Both the position numbers and the translations under genes were made by a program. Positions 17,731-25,103 of a DNA stretch of 64,000 bases are shown here, piece by piece (within the stretch, counting starts at the first letter, position 1; every line of letters begins with the position of its first letter). Origin of the DNA: Arcobacter cloacae (GTDB lineage: Bacteria; Campylobacterota; Campylobacteria; Campylobacterales; Arcobacteraceae); contig NZ_CP053833.1 of the NCBI RefSeq assembly GCF_013201935.1, forward strand, positions 682,001-746,000, in the 5' to 3' direction. The notes under the pieces were generated by a model. It saw only the letters and a list, made by a program, of their open reading frames with translations, was not told the origin of the DNA and did not search any database.

Positions 17731-17779
17731 TTTCAATGAATATTTATATTTTATTTATTGAAGTGAAAAAGGATTTTAA

Positions 17780-18577
17780 GTGAAAATTTTTTTATTAGTA
17801 AGTTTGCTTTTGATTACAAACTTATTTGCTGATTTTAAAGAGGGTGAAAATATCTTTAAAAATAAGTGTTCATCATGTCATCAGGACTATATCTCTATTA
17901 ATACAATTAAAGAGAATTTTTTTGAAAAAGAGAATAAATTATTAAATTTAAAAGCACCCACTGTTAATATGCTTGTTTATGCGATTATGGATAGTCCTAA
18001 AAAAATAGGTGATTCAAATGATTCTGAAATGCAAAGTATAGAAATAGAGTCATATTTGAAATCTTATTTAGAAAATCCTGATAGATTTAATTCTATTTGT
18101 GATGATTATATTTTAGGATTTTATGATAATAAAAAAAGTATGGAAACACCACTGAATGATGAAGAATATAAGCATCTAACTACCTATTTTATGGAATATA
18201 AAGATAATTTTAAAGATGAGGATAAAATAGAGAAAGAGAAGTTTTCTAAAGACGAAAATAAAATCTTGGAAAAAGCAAAAAATGAAAATAAACAAATATT
18301 AGTTTATGCAACAGCAAAATCGTGTTTTTTTTGTAAAAAAATGGATAGAGAAGTTTTAGAATTAAATGAAGTAAAAGATAAAATAGAAAAAGATTATATT
18401 TTTGTAAAAGTAGATATGGATGAATCTTTATTACCTTTTGATTTACAAAAAGTTTATAAAAAAATAACTCCTAGTTTCTTTTTTGTTTCAAAAGAAGGTG
18501 AGTTTATAACACAATATCCAGGAAGTTGGACGAAAAGTGATTTTTTAGAAATTTTGAAAGAGAATAAAATAAAATGA
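17780..18577 (+). CDS. Cytochrome c-thioredoxin fusion protein
   Basis: Periplasmic protein of 265 residues joining two redox domains. GTG start with AAAAAGGA just upstream. Signal peptide KIFLLVSLLLITNLFAD. The N-terminal domain (about 18-140) has one heme motif CSSCH near residue 34 and a candidate Met ligand in KSMETPLNDEEYKHLTTYF. The C-terminal domain (about 155-265) is thioredoxin-like with active-site CFFC in TAKSCFFCKKMDREV, the cis-Pro in KITPSFFF and the ending EFITQYPGSW. Its place after soxB suggests a SoxW-like thiol-disulfide role that keeps Sox carrier Cys residues reduced, with electrons through the heme. That role is inferred. Confidence 0.82.
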   Translation: MKIFLLVSLLLITNLFADFKEGENIFKNKCSSCHQDYISINTIKENFFEKENKLLNLKAPTVNMLVYAIMDSPKKIGDSNDSEMQSIEIESYLKSYLENPDRFNSICDDYILGFYDNKKSMETPLNDEEYKHLTTYFMEYKDNFKDEDKIEKEKFSKDENKILEKAKNENKQILVYATAKSCFFCKKMDREVLELNEVKDKIEKDYIFVKVDMDESLLPFDLQKVYKKITPSFFFVSKEGEFITQYPGSWTKSDFLEILKENKIK

Positions 18578-19020
18578 TTAATATAGGAATAGTATTAGAT
18601 ACTTTTAGTGCTACAAAAGAATCAAGTGGACTTCCAAGACCAAAGGTTGAAAAGTTAAATCTTATAAAAGATTATGGAATCGAAAATGATAAATTTGCAG
18701 GAAAAAAACTAGACCAAACAGTTATGATAGTAGGGATTGAATCTTATAAAATAGCGAAAGAAAAAGGTATAGATTTAGAGTTTGGATGTTTGGGTGAAAA
18801 TATTTTATTAGATTTTGACCCACATACTTTAGAAGTAGGAACAAATTTGATAATAGGAGATTCTATTATACAAATAACTCAAGTTTGTACCGTTTGTAAT
18901 CATTTGTCTGTTTTTGATGAGAGTTTACCACTTTTATTAAAAGGACATAGAGGACTTTATTGTAGAATAATAAATGATGGAATTGTATCAAAAGATATGA
19001 TAGTAAAAATAAAAGGATAA
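18574..19020 (+). CDS. MOSC-domain protein
   Basis: 148-residue cytoplasmic protein with the MOSC fold (family known from molybdenum-cofactor sulfurases and related sulfur carriers). Signatures are the N-terminal GLPRPKVEKLNLIKDYGIENDK, here only referenced by position 19-44, then GCLGENILLDF and IIQITQVCTVCNHLSVF. The Cys in TQVCTVC is the usual MOSC sulfur-handling residue. The start overlaps the preceding stop (ATGA), giving translational coupling. Its position beside SoxC, a molybdoenzyme, is suggestive but the substrate is unknown. Confidence 0.82.
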   Translation: MINIGIVLDTFSATKESSGLPRPKVEKLNLIKDYGIENDKFAGKKLDQTVMIVGIESYKIAKEKGIDLEFGCLGENILLDFDPHTLEVGTNLIIGDSIIQITQVCTVCNHLSVFDESLPLLLKGHRGLYCRIINDGIVSKDMIVKIKG

Positions 19021-19024
19021 ATTT

Positions 19025-19462
19025 ATGAAAAAGATTATTTTAGTAGTTTTAATGGCAGTTTTTTCTTATGCTCAAACAAAATTTAGTGAACCACAACCAA
19101 CTTTTGATAACCCAAGAAAAGTTGTTTATTCTTTATATGTTGGTGATTTAGATACGGTTAGTCATACAATTGGTTCTATGTATAATATTTTAAAAGAGTA
19201 TCCAAGTGAGAGTTTAAAAATAGTAGTTGTCGCTTATGGTAAAGGTATGAGAGTTTTAAAAAAAGATTATGATGAAAATACATTAAATAGAATCAAATCT
19301 TTGATGGAATATGATGTTGAATTTATTGGTTGTAAAAATACGATGGAAACTATGAATTGGAAAGAAGAAGATTTTATCGACGGAATTAGTTTTACGCAAG
19401 CTGGGATAGTTGAAGTTATAGAGAAACAACAAGATGGGTATATAGGAATTACAGCTTATTAA
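19025..19462 (+). CDS. Exported DsrE-like protein
   Basis: 145 residues with a signal peptide (KKIILVVLMAVFSYAQ), then a DsrE/DsrF-like fold. Family-like features are RKVVYSLYVGDLDTVSHTIG, SESLKIVVVAYGKGMRVL and YDVEFIGCKNTME. The Cys in FIGCKNT is at the place of the DsrE carrier Cys. It lies 4 bases after the MOSC gene in the same operon. Likely a periplasmic sulfur-binding protein linked to thiosulfate oxidation; the linkage is inferred from context. No other dsr gene is present. Confidence 0.75.
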   Translation: MKKIILVVLMAVFSYAQTKFSEPQPTFDNPRKVVYSLYVGDLDTVSHTIGSMYNILKEYPSESLKIVVVAYGKGMRVLKKDYDENTLNRIKSLMEYDVEFIGCKNTMETMNWKEEDFIDGISFTQAGIVEVIEKQQDGYIGITAY

Positions 19463-19495
19463 TTTAAGTTTTTAATTTAAAAATAGGAGAGTAAA

Positions 19496-20287
19496 ATGTT
19501 TAAAAAAAGTTTATTATTATCAAGTTTTTTAATTGCTTCTAGTTTGTCTTTAAACGCAGCCAAAATTTCACAAGAAGAGTGTACTTCAAAAGGTGATAAT
19601 TTTATATTTGCTGGAAATGAGTGTATTGCTTATAAAAAATTTTCAGGTGATGATGAAAAATCATTAAATATTATAGTTCATGGAACTTGGAATGAAGGAA
19701 CTGATACCCTTGCAAGATATGCACCTTTTGCTGAAGATTTAGCAATGAGAACAGATATTACAACAATAGCTGTTGCACTTCCAGGATATTCAGGAAGTTC
19801 TACAAATAATTTTCCTTCTTTAGTTCATGATGGAGTAGAAAGCTTAGGTGCAAAAAAAGAGTATGTAGAATTTTTAGGTGAACTTATAAAAGCATTAAAA
19901 ACTAAATATGAAGTAAGTAAAGTTACATATATAGGACATAGTGCTGGGTGTATGATGGGTGCAACATTAACAGGGCTTAGACCAATGTTAATAGAGAATG
20001 TAGTTTGTGCAGGTGGAGTTTATGATATCAAAAAAGAGAAACCTCATTTAAAAGATGCAATTTCAATAGTTGATGTTTTAGATAAAGTGGATAAAGAGAC
20101 TAAATTTGTTTTAGTTTATGGAACTGCTGATGATATTTCAAAACCTCAAACTACAATTGATTTTTATAATTTAGCAAAAGAAAAAGGTTTTGATGTAAAA
20201 CTTGTAGAAGCAAAAGATGCACCACATATTGATTTAGATATGACAAGTGAATCTATTGAAGCTATAACTGAATTACTTGAAGAGTAA
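19496..20287 (+). CDS. Exported alpha/beta hydrolase
   Basis: 263 residues with signal peptide (LLLSSFLIASSLSLNAAK). The alpha/beta hydrolase core is clear: oxyanion region IIVHGTWNEGTDT, nucleophile elbow VTYIGHSAGCMMG (Ser near residue 149), the Asp in LVYGTADDIS and the His in DAPHIDLD. It is the last gene before the terminator at 20290. Two Cys near the mature N-terminus (EECTSKG and GNECIAY) may form a disulfide. Substrate unknown; a link to sulfur oxidation is only positional. Confidence 0.8.
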   Translation: MFKKSLLLSSFLIASSLSLNAAKISQEECTSKGDNFIFAGNECIAYKKFSGDDEKSLNIIVHGTWNEGTDTLARYAPFAEDLAMRTDITTIAVALPGYSGSSTNNFPSLVHDGVESLGAKKEYVEFLGELIKALKTKYEVSKVTYIGHSAGCMMGATLTGLRPMLIENVVCAGGVYDIKKEKPHLKDAISIVDVLDKVDKETKFVLVYGTADDISKPQTTIDFYNLAKEKGFDVKLVEAKDAPHIDLDMTSESIEAITELLEE

Positions 20288-20289
20288 AA

Positions 20290-20322
20290 AGGAGTAGATT
20301 TTTTATCTACTCTTTTTTTTAA
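20290..20322 (+). terminator. Terminator of the sox accessory operon
   Basis: GAGTAGAT (20292-20299) and ATCTACTC (20305-20312) with T8 after. It ends the operon from 17780 and lies one base from the end of the opposite-strand regulator gene, so it is at a convergent junction. Confidence 0.9.
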
Positions 20323-20577
20323 TTAAATTTCTCTAAAAAACTCACAAATATCTACTTCAAGGACATATGCAATTTTTAAAAGATGTTCAATGTTAAAATG
20401 ATTATTTTTATGATTTATTTCTGCACATGATATTATACTTACTGATTTGTGACCAATTCTATGGGCTAAATCCAGTTGACTTAATTTTTTTTCTTTTCTC
20501 AACCTTTTCACATTTAATCCAATAGTTTTATGAAAATCATTTATGTAATTATCACTCATATCGTCAATATATTTCAA
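20323..20577 (-). CDS. XRE-family helix-turn-helix regulator
   Basis: 84-residue DNA-binding protein made of a single Cro/CI-type HTH (GLNVKRLRKEKKLSQLDLAH, IGHKSVSIISCAE) plus the usual short C-terminal helix (LLKIAYVLEVDICEFF). The TTG at 20577 is chosen as start because AAAAGGGT lies six bases upstream; the first ATG (20559) has no ribosome site. Two related palindromes lie in the divergent spacer, one directly at its own ribosome site, so it probably represses itself and the lipoprotein operon. Confidence 0.85.
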   Translation of the reverse strand: MKYIDDMSDNYINDFHKTIGLNVKRLRKEKKLSQLDLAHRIGHKSVSIISCAEINHKNNHFNIEHLLKIAYVLEVDICEFFREI

Positions 20578-20592
20578 ATATTACCCTTTTAA

Positions 20593-20606
20593 CTTGTTAT
20601 TGCAAG
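20593..20606. promoter_or_regulatory. Operator 1 for the XRE regulator
   Basis: CTTGTTATTGCAAG, an imperfect palindrome with the same outer half-sites CTTG/CAAG as operator 2. It sits directly upstream of the regulator's ribosome site, a position suited to autorepression. Confidence 0.65.
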
Positions 20607-20641
20607 TTTTTAAGTTTAATAAGATAAAATCATTTCTACAA

Positions 20642-20655
20642 CTTGTTATAACAAG
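20642..20655. promoter_or_regulatory. Operator 2 for the XRE regulator
   Basis: CTTGTTATAACAAG, a perfect 14-base palindrome, 49 bases (start to start) from operator 1. It lies just before the leader peptide and lipoprotein operon. Shared half-sites in two palindromes flanking a divergent promoter region are the usual mark of an XRE-type repressor. Confidence 0.7.
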
Positions 20656-20678
20656 AGAAATTATAAAAAGGAAGAGAA

Positions 20679-20720
20679 ATGAACATAAATTTAATTAATC
20701 TAAAAAAGGAAATATCGTGA
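20679..20720 (+). CDS. Possible 13-residue leader peptide
   Basis: ATG at 20679 with AAAAAGGAAGAG upstream opens a frame of 13 codons (MNINLINLKKEIS). Its TGA overlaps the GTG start of the next gene as GTGA. This is the usual geometry of translational coupling. The ribosome site for the lipoprotein gene (AAAAAAGGAA) lies inside it. Too short to identify; it may be a real coupling peptide or chance. Confidence 0.4.
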   Translation: MNINLINLKKEIS

Positions 20721-21667
20721 AAAAGATTATTTTATTTTTATTTATTGTAGTGGGTTTTAGTGGTTGTCAACAAGCATTAAATGATTTTAATAAATCATTA
20801 GCTGAGTTTGAGCAAAATTTAAATTCTAATATGTCAAATTCAAATTTAAACCAAAATAGTTTATTTGAAGGAAATAATAATTCAAATATTCAAAGAGAAA
20901 AAGAAGAATTAAATAATCTATCTGCAAAAATGTTGTCAGAAGAAGAGTTCTATCAAGAATATGATCAATATTATAAAGATTGGGAAAATATTTTGGAAAA
21001 ATATGCTGTTAAACAAACTGAACAGTTATCTTCTATAAATAATAAATATAATAACAGTGATCAACTATTTAAAGAAAAATCTATAGATTTAAAAAAATTA
21101 AACTCAAAGATTTCATCACTTCAAGATTATAAATATAGTTCTTATAGAAATAGTAGTAGGTTTCTTAGTAATTATCCATTATCTAAAACTAAACAAATTG
21201 AAGAACCTTATTTAATGTATATTATGGGATTTGGGATTTTTGAGAATACTACGACACCTGAAAAATACAAATCTTATCTTAAAGGTGCATATGAAACATA
21301 TAATGATAGACAAGTAAATATTGCTAAAAAAATAGAAGAGAAAAAAGTAGAAAATGAAGAGAAAAACAAACTACTAGAACAAGAAAAGCAAATACAAAAA
21401 GATAGAGATAAAGTTAAGTTAGTTTGTGAAAAATGGTTGAAAAAGGCAAAACAAGATGTTTATTCTCTTGGAGTAGGAGAGAAAATTGTAATTATGAGAA
21501 ATGGAAAAGCTGTATCTACAATCGGTATAACTAAAGTAGAAAGAAATACTTTTTTAGTTGGAACTTATACACTATGGAACACATATGAAACATTTTATGT
21601 CCAAAAAAGTGATTCTATTCCTTATGAATCTTTAAAAACAGCACCAAGCCCATATTGTTATAAGTAG
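20717..21667 (+). CDS. Lipoprotein of unknown function
   Basis: 316 residues. Lipoprotein signal KKIILFLFIVVGFSGC with lipid-bearing Cys17. The following 60 residues are Asn/Ser/Gln-rich and probably disordered, then a charged, helical, coiled-coil-like region. The C-terminal 85 residues (KLVCEKWLKKAKQDVYSLGV, then GEKIVIMRNGKAVSTIGITK) are more globular and contain two Cys that could pair. GTG start with AAAAAAGGAA upstream. It is paired with the next gene and faces the XRE regulator. I do not recognise the family. Confidence 0.8.
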   Translation: MKKIILFLFIVVGFSGCQQALNDFNKSLAEFEQNLNSNMSNSNLNQNSLFEGNNNSNIQREKEELNNLSAKMLSEEEFYQEYDQYYKDWENILEKYAVKQTEQLSSINNKYNNSDQLFKEKSIDLKKLNSKISSLQDYKYSSYRNSSRFLSNYPLSKTKQIEEPYLMYIMGFGIFENTTTPEKYKSYLKGAYETYNDRQVNIAKKIEEKKVENEEKNKLLEQEKQIQKDRDKVKLVCEKWLKKAKQDVYSLGVGEKIVIMRNGKAVSTIGITKVERNTFLVGTYTLWNTYETFYVQKSDSIPYESLKTAPSPYCYK

Positions 21668-21674
21668 TTATAAA

Positions 21675-22085
21675 ATGAAGAAATTATTTAAAAATTTAGT
21701 TATTACATCTTTTTTATTTATGATTCCATTATATATAATATTTTCAGTTCCGAAATATCCAATTATTAATAGTTCTTTATCAAAAGAAGATATTTCTAAA
21801 AATATTGAAATTGTAATTAAAGAAAATACATCAAAATTTTCTTTAGAAAATTTGTATGATAAAGAAAAACTATTAGAATATGGGACTGGTATAAGAAAAT
21901 TAGCAAATAATCTTGATAATTGTGAATCAAAAGAATGTTTAATTAAAGAATATGATTATTTTATGAATAATTGGGTCTCGATTGAAATAAAAACCTCAGT
22001 AAGATATGTGGCTATATCCGATAAATATGGATTCATTGGTGACATTATAAATGAAAATTTTGATTGGTTATATCATTTATTATAA
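21675..22085 (+). CDS. Small membrane-anchored protein, unknown
   Basis: 136 residues with one N-terminal hydrophobic segment (NLVITSFLFMIPLYIIFSV) that could be a signal anchor, and a mostly polar remainder. Two close Cys (LDNCESKECLIKEY) suggest a disulfide, so the body is probably periplasmic. It is 8 bases after the lipoprotein gene and likely co-transcribed. No family recognised. A hairpin at 22095-22117 follows. Confidence 0.7.
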   Translation: MKKLFKNLVITSFLFMIPLYIIFSVPKYPIINSSLSKEDISKNIEIVIKENTSKFSLENLYDKEKLLEYGTGIRKLANNLDNCESKECLIKEYDYFMNNWVSIEIKTSVRYVAISDKYGFIGDIINENFDWLYHLL

Positions 22086-22110
22086 GATACTTGAAGAGTA
22101 GACTAAAAGT

Positions 22111-23028
22111 CTACTCTCCATCATAAAATTCCAACTCTCTAAAAGCATCAAAAACATTTTTGCTATTTAGTTCATCATAAAGTCCTTTCTCTTTAAACTC
22201 TTCCATAGTTACAATTTGAGTTATTTCATCAGCTCCAATATCATTTTCAATAGCTTCCATTACTCTTTGTTTTAAAAGTGTAAAATATTTTGTTGTTTCA
22301 TCAATAGCTGTTTTTGAAGTATCTGTTCCATGACCTGCAACTAAAATTTCCCAATCTTTAGAGTTTATCATATCAAGAGCTTTTAATGTTCCTAGAACAG
22401 ACCCATCTCTATTTGATGTAACTCTTCCATTCATTACAATATCACCAGAAAATAGAACTTTATCTTTTGGTAAATAAACAAATAAATCATCAGCTGTATG
22501 AGCTTTTACTTTTGTTGGAGTGATTATTATCTCTTTGTTTCCAATTTTTAGAGTTGTTTCTTCACTAATTATCTCATCAGCGGGAATAAATTTTGTTCCT
22601 TTTTTCTCTTCATCTGAAAGTACACCTAATCCTCTAATCTCAGAGTTTTCATTATATTCTTTATTTAAAAGTGCAGGAGCATAGATTTTTGAATTGAATT
22701 TTTCTTTATAAAAATTATTTCCAAGCCAGTGGTCATCATGAATATGAGTTGTAATTATAGTATTAACAGGTAATTTTTCTATTTTTTCCATAGCTTCATA
22801 AGCTTGTTTTGCAAATCCATAACTAGCTCCTGTATCAATTAATACATAACTATCAGTTGTTTTTATATAACAGCTATTTGACATAAATCCTGCATTTTCT
22901 TTTGTTGGTGGTTCAAGTTTTCCAAAAAAACACCATACATCTTCAGATACTTTTTGTGGTTTTAAATCATAATTAAAAGCAAAGGCACAAGCCGTTGTTA
23001 GTGATAATATTGCAATTTTTTTTAACAT
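22111..23028 (-). CDS. Exported MBL-fold metallo-hydrolase
   Basis: 305 residues with a signal peptide (KKIAILSLTTACAFA). The metallo-beta-lactamase fold is shown by the zinc motif THIHDDHWLGN (HXHXDH), the loop VLFSGDIVMNG (Asp) and the His in LVAGHGTDTS. An earlier KVKAHTADDLFVYLP supplies the usual His. It is a single gene, divergent from the tandem-HD gene, with candidate -10 sites for both in the 80-base gap. A relation to sulfur or quinone metabolism is possible but not shown. An active di-zinc hydrolase is expected; substrate unknown. Confidence 0.85.
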   Translation of the reverse strand: MLKKIAILSLTTACAFAFNYDLKPQKVSEDVWCFFGKLEPPTKENAGFMSNSCYIKTTDSYVLIDTGASYGFAKQAYEAMEKIEKLPVNTIITTHIHDDHWLGNNFYKEKFNSKIYAPALLNKEYNENSEIRGLGVLSDEEKKGTKFIPADEIISEETTLKIGNKEIIITPTKVKAHTADDLFVYLPKDKVLFSGDIVMNGRVTSNRDGSVLGTLKALDMINSKDWEILVAGHGTDTSKTAIDETTKYFTLLKQRVMEAIENDIGADEITQIVTMEEFKEKGLYDELNSKNVFDAFRELEFYDGE

Positions 23029-23057
23029 ATTTCTCCTTTTTTATTTCATAATTAAAG

Positions 23058-23086
23058 ATTATATTGTAATATCACTTTTATATAAT
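23058..23086. promoter_or_regulatory. Divergent -10 boxes for MBL and tandem-HD genes
   Basis: On the minus strand TATAAT reads from 23063 to 23058, 30 bases before the MBL start. On the plus strand TATAAT lies at 23081-23086, 23 bases before the HD gene start. No palindrome or regulator site is visible between them. Confidence 0.45.
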
Positions 23087-23108
23087 TAATAGTAATAGGA
23101 TATTTCAT

Positions 23109-24269
23109 ATGGATAAGAAAAAACAGATGCAATTTAATTTAAATAATTTTTTACTCTCAACAAGTATAGCTTTAGATTTTGTTTCAATGAATAGATATAA
23201 AATAAGTTTAGGACATGCAAAAAGAGTAGCTTTTATAGCTTTAAATATTGGAATAAAATTTGATTTAAGCCCTGAGGAATTAAGTGATTTATGCTCATAC
23301 TCACTTCTTAGTTCAATTGGATTAAACCAAAGTAGTGATGATAAAACTTTTTGTGAAATTTCAAATGAGTGTGCAAAAGAGTTTACTTTTTTAAATCAAA
23401 GTGAAAATATACTTCTTTATCAAAAAGAAAAAGTAGATGGAAGTGGTATTTTGGGATTAAAAGATAAAGAGATTCCTCTTTTTTCTCAGATAATATTTTT
23501 AGCTAGAACTTTAGATATTATGTATGACTTTGGAAAAGAAAATATAAAAAATAGGTTTGATGCAATAGAATTTGTAAAAGAGAATTTAGATATATACTTT
23601 TCAAGACAAATTATTGAGAAGTTTTTTGAGTGTGTAAAAGATGTGAGTTTTTGGCAAGATATGTTAAATGAGCAAGATACTATGATGTTTATTTATGCCT
23701 CTTTACATGATTTTACTAAAGCTTTAGATTTTGAAGATATTTTAAAAATGACAACAATTTTTCACAAAATTGAAAATCCTCAATCAAAATTGATTGAATT
23801 ATCTCAAATTATGTGTGATTTTTATGAGTTTGAACACAAAGATAAACAAACATTTTTAATAGCTTCAAGTTTATGTAATATTGGAAAACTAACTTTAGGA
23901 AAAGATTTATTAGAAAAAGTTGATGAGTTAAATATTTATGAAATTGAAAAAATAAGAACTTATCCATACTATACAAAAAAGATTTTACAAAATATTATAG
24001 GTTTTTCAGATATTACTTCTTGGGCTATAAAAGTTCAAGAACGACTTGATGGAAGGGGATATATTTTAGGTTTAAGTGCAAAAGATTTAAATTTTAAAGA
24101 TAGATTATTACAAACACTATATGCATATAATGCCTTAAGAGAAGATAGAGTCTACAGAGAATTTTTTAGTCATGATGAAGCAATAGAAATTTTAAAGTTT
24201 GAAGCAAGTGAAAATAGATTTGATATTACAATAATTGAAGATTTGGATAAGATTTTAAAAGAGAGTTAA
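23109..24269 (+). CDS. Tandem HD-domain protein, degenerate HD-GYP type
   Basis: 386 residues containing two successive HD-GYP-like halves. In the first (about 25-165) the HDIG site is replaced by LLSSIGL, and a trace of the GYP region remains (EKVDGSGI). In the second (about 215-375) the site reads SLCNIGKL, and the GYP region reads QERLDGRGYILGLS. The metal-binding His-Asp pair is lost in both, so the protein probably does not hydrolyse c-di-GMP and may act as a binding or scaffold protein. No membrane segment or receiver domain. Single gene; shares a bidirectional terminator with the rhodanese gene. Confidence 0.75.
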   Translation: MDKKKQMQFNLNNFLLSTSIALDFVSMNRYKISLGHAKRVAFIALNIGIKFDLSPEELSDLCSYSLLSSIGLNQSSDDKTFCEISNECAKEFTFLNQSENILLYQKEKVDGSGILGLKDKEIPLFSQIIFLARTLDIMYDFGKENIKNRFDAIEFVKENLDIYFSRQIIEKFFECVKDVSFWQDMLNEQDTMMFIYASLHDFTKALDFEDILKMTTIFHKIENPQSKLIELSQIMCDFYEFEHKDKQTFLIASSLCNIGKLTLGKDLLEKVDELNIYEIEKIRTYPYYTKKILQNIIGFSDITSWAIKVQERLDGRGYILGLSAKDLNFKDRLLQTLYAYNALREDRVYREFFSHDEAIEILKFEASENRFDITIIEDLDKILKES

Positions 24270-24284
24270 AAAACTCTCTTTTTT
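24257..24284. terminator. Bidirectional terminator
   Basis: AAAAGAGAGTT (24257-24267) and AACTCTCTTTT (24272-24282) with T after on the plus strand and A-rich sequence before it. It sits between two convergent genes and can serve both. Confidence 0.8.
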
Positions 24285-24957
24285 ATGGTTTTACAGTAGT
24301 TAATCCTAAACTTAACCACGATTGCATTCCACCTCTATACCATTTTAGTTTTTCTTCAGGGTATCCAATAGCGATTAGTTCTTTCATAGATTCAGGTGAT
24401 TGTCCACACCACGCTCCATTACAAAACATCAAAACTGTTTTTGCATTTGCAAAATTATATTTTCCATCTACTTTTGTAACACCTAAAATTTCCATATATT
24501 CCTCAAATTCATCAGGATATTGAGATTTTTTTGTATAAATATATGGAATATTTACAGCTGTTGGAATAGTTTCATGATAAAACCAATTTTCAGTTCTTGA
24601 ATCAACTAAAAGCATATTTTTATCTGTTTTTGATTTTTCAATAAAGTCTAAAACTTCAACTTCTCCAAAAGTTTCAACTTTATCAGAGTATTTTATAGGT
24701 GAGATTTTTCCCATATAAGTTACAAATGCTCTTTTACAATTAGCACTTACAGAATCAGAAACTTGATGCTCTCCTCCGTATACAACTTTGGGATCAAATG
24801 CTACATCTTTACACTCTTCTTTTTTTTCTCTTTTTATAACAACTGTTTTTTGTTCATCTTTTGAATTTTTAAATTTAACTTCAACACCACTTGTTTGTAA
24901 ATCAACTGCAAAAATTGAAGATGCTAAAACTAAACTTCCTAAAATTATTTTAATCAT
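24283..24957 (-). CDS. Exported rhodanese-domain protein
   Basis: About 224 residues from the ATG at 24957, chosen because AAGGAGAG lies eight bases upstream; the longer frame from 25008 has no ribosome site. A signal peptide (IKIILGSLVLASSIFAVD) precedes a Lys-rich stretch and a single rhodanese domain. The candidate active-site loop is LMFCNGAWCGQS, with a Cys at the start of the loop and a second Cys four residues later. Other rhodanese marks are LLVDSRTENWFYHETIP and YRGGMQSWLSLGL. It probably transfers sulfur, or acts on thiols, in the periplasm. Convergent with the tandem-HD gene. Confidence 0.83.
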   Translation of the reverse strand: MIKIILGSLVLASSIFAVDLQTSGVEVKFKNSKDEQKTVVIKREKKEECKDVAFDPKVVYGGEHQVSDSVSANCKRAFVTYMGKISPIKYSDKVETFGEVEVLDFIEKSKTDKNMLLVDSRTENWFYHETIPTAVNIPYIYTKKSQYPDEFEEYMEILGVTKVDGKYNFANAKTVLMFCNGAWCGQSPESMKELIAIGYPEEKLKWYRGGMQSWLSLGLTTVKP

Positions 24958-25064
24958 TTTTCTCTCCTTAATTTTTAAAATAAATAACGAAATATTATAA
25001 CATAGCATAATAATAATTAGCTTTTATTAGATTTTTTAAAATATCATCATAAGAAAAAACTAGA

Positions 25065-25070
25065 TATAAT
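25065..25070 (+). promoter_or_regulatory. -10 box of valS
   Basis: TATAAT 34 bases before the valS ATG, with GATAGGAT as ribosome site in the leader. The leader is too short for a T-box, which is in any case not expected in this group. Confidence 0.5.
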
Positions 25071-25103
25071 CGCGTATATTTATAGAAAAAGATAGGATTT
25101 TTA

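Noticed and set aside
19025-19462. A Dsr (reverse sulfite reductase) pathway
   Set aside because: Only one DsrE-like exported protein is present; no dsrAB or other dsr gene was seen. DsrE-like proteins occur alone.
22095-22117. Hairpin AGAGTAGAC/GTCTACTCT as a terminator between convergent genes
   Set aside because: The stem is good but no T tract follows on either strand, and it overlaps the MBL stop codon. It may reduce read-through but was not called a terminator.
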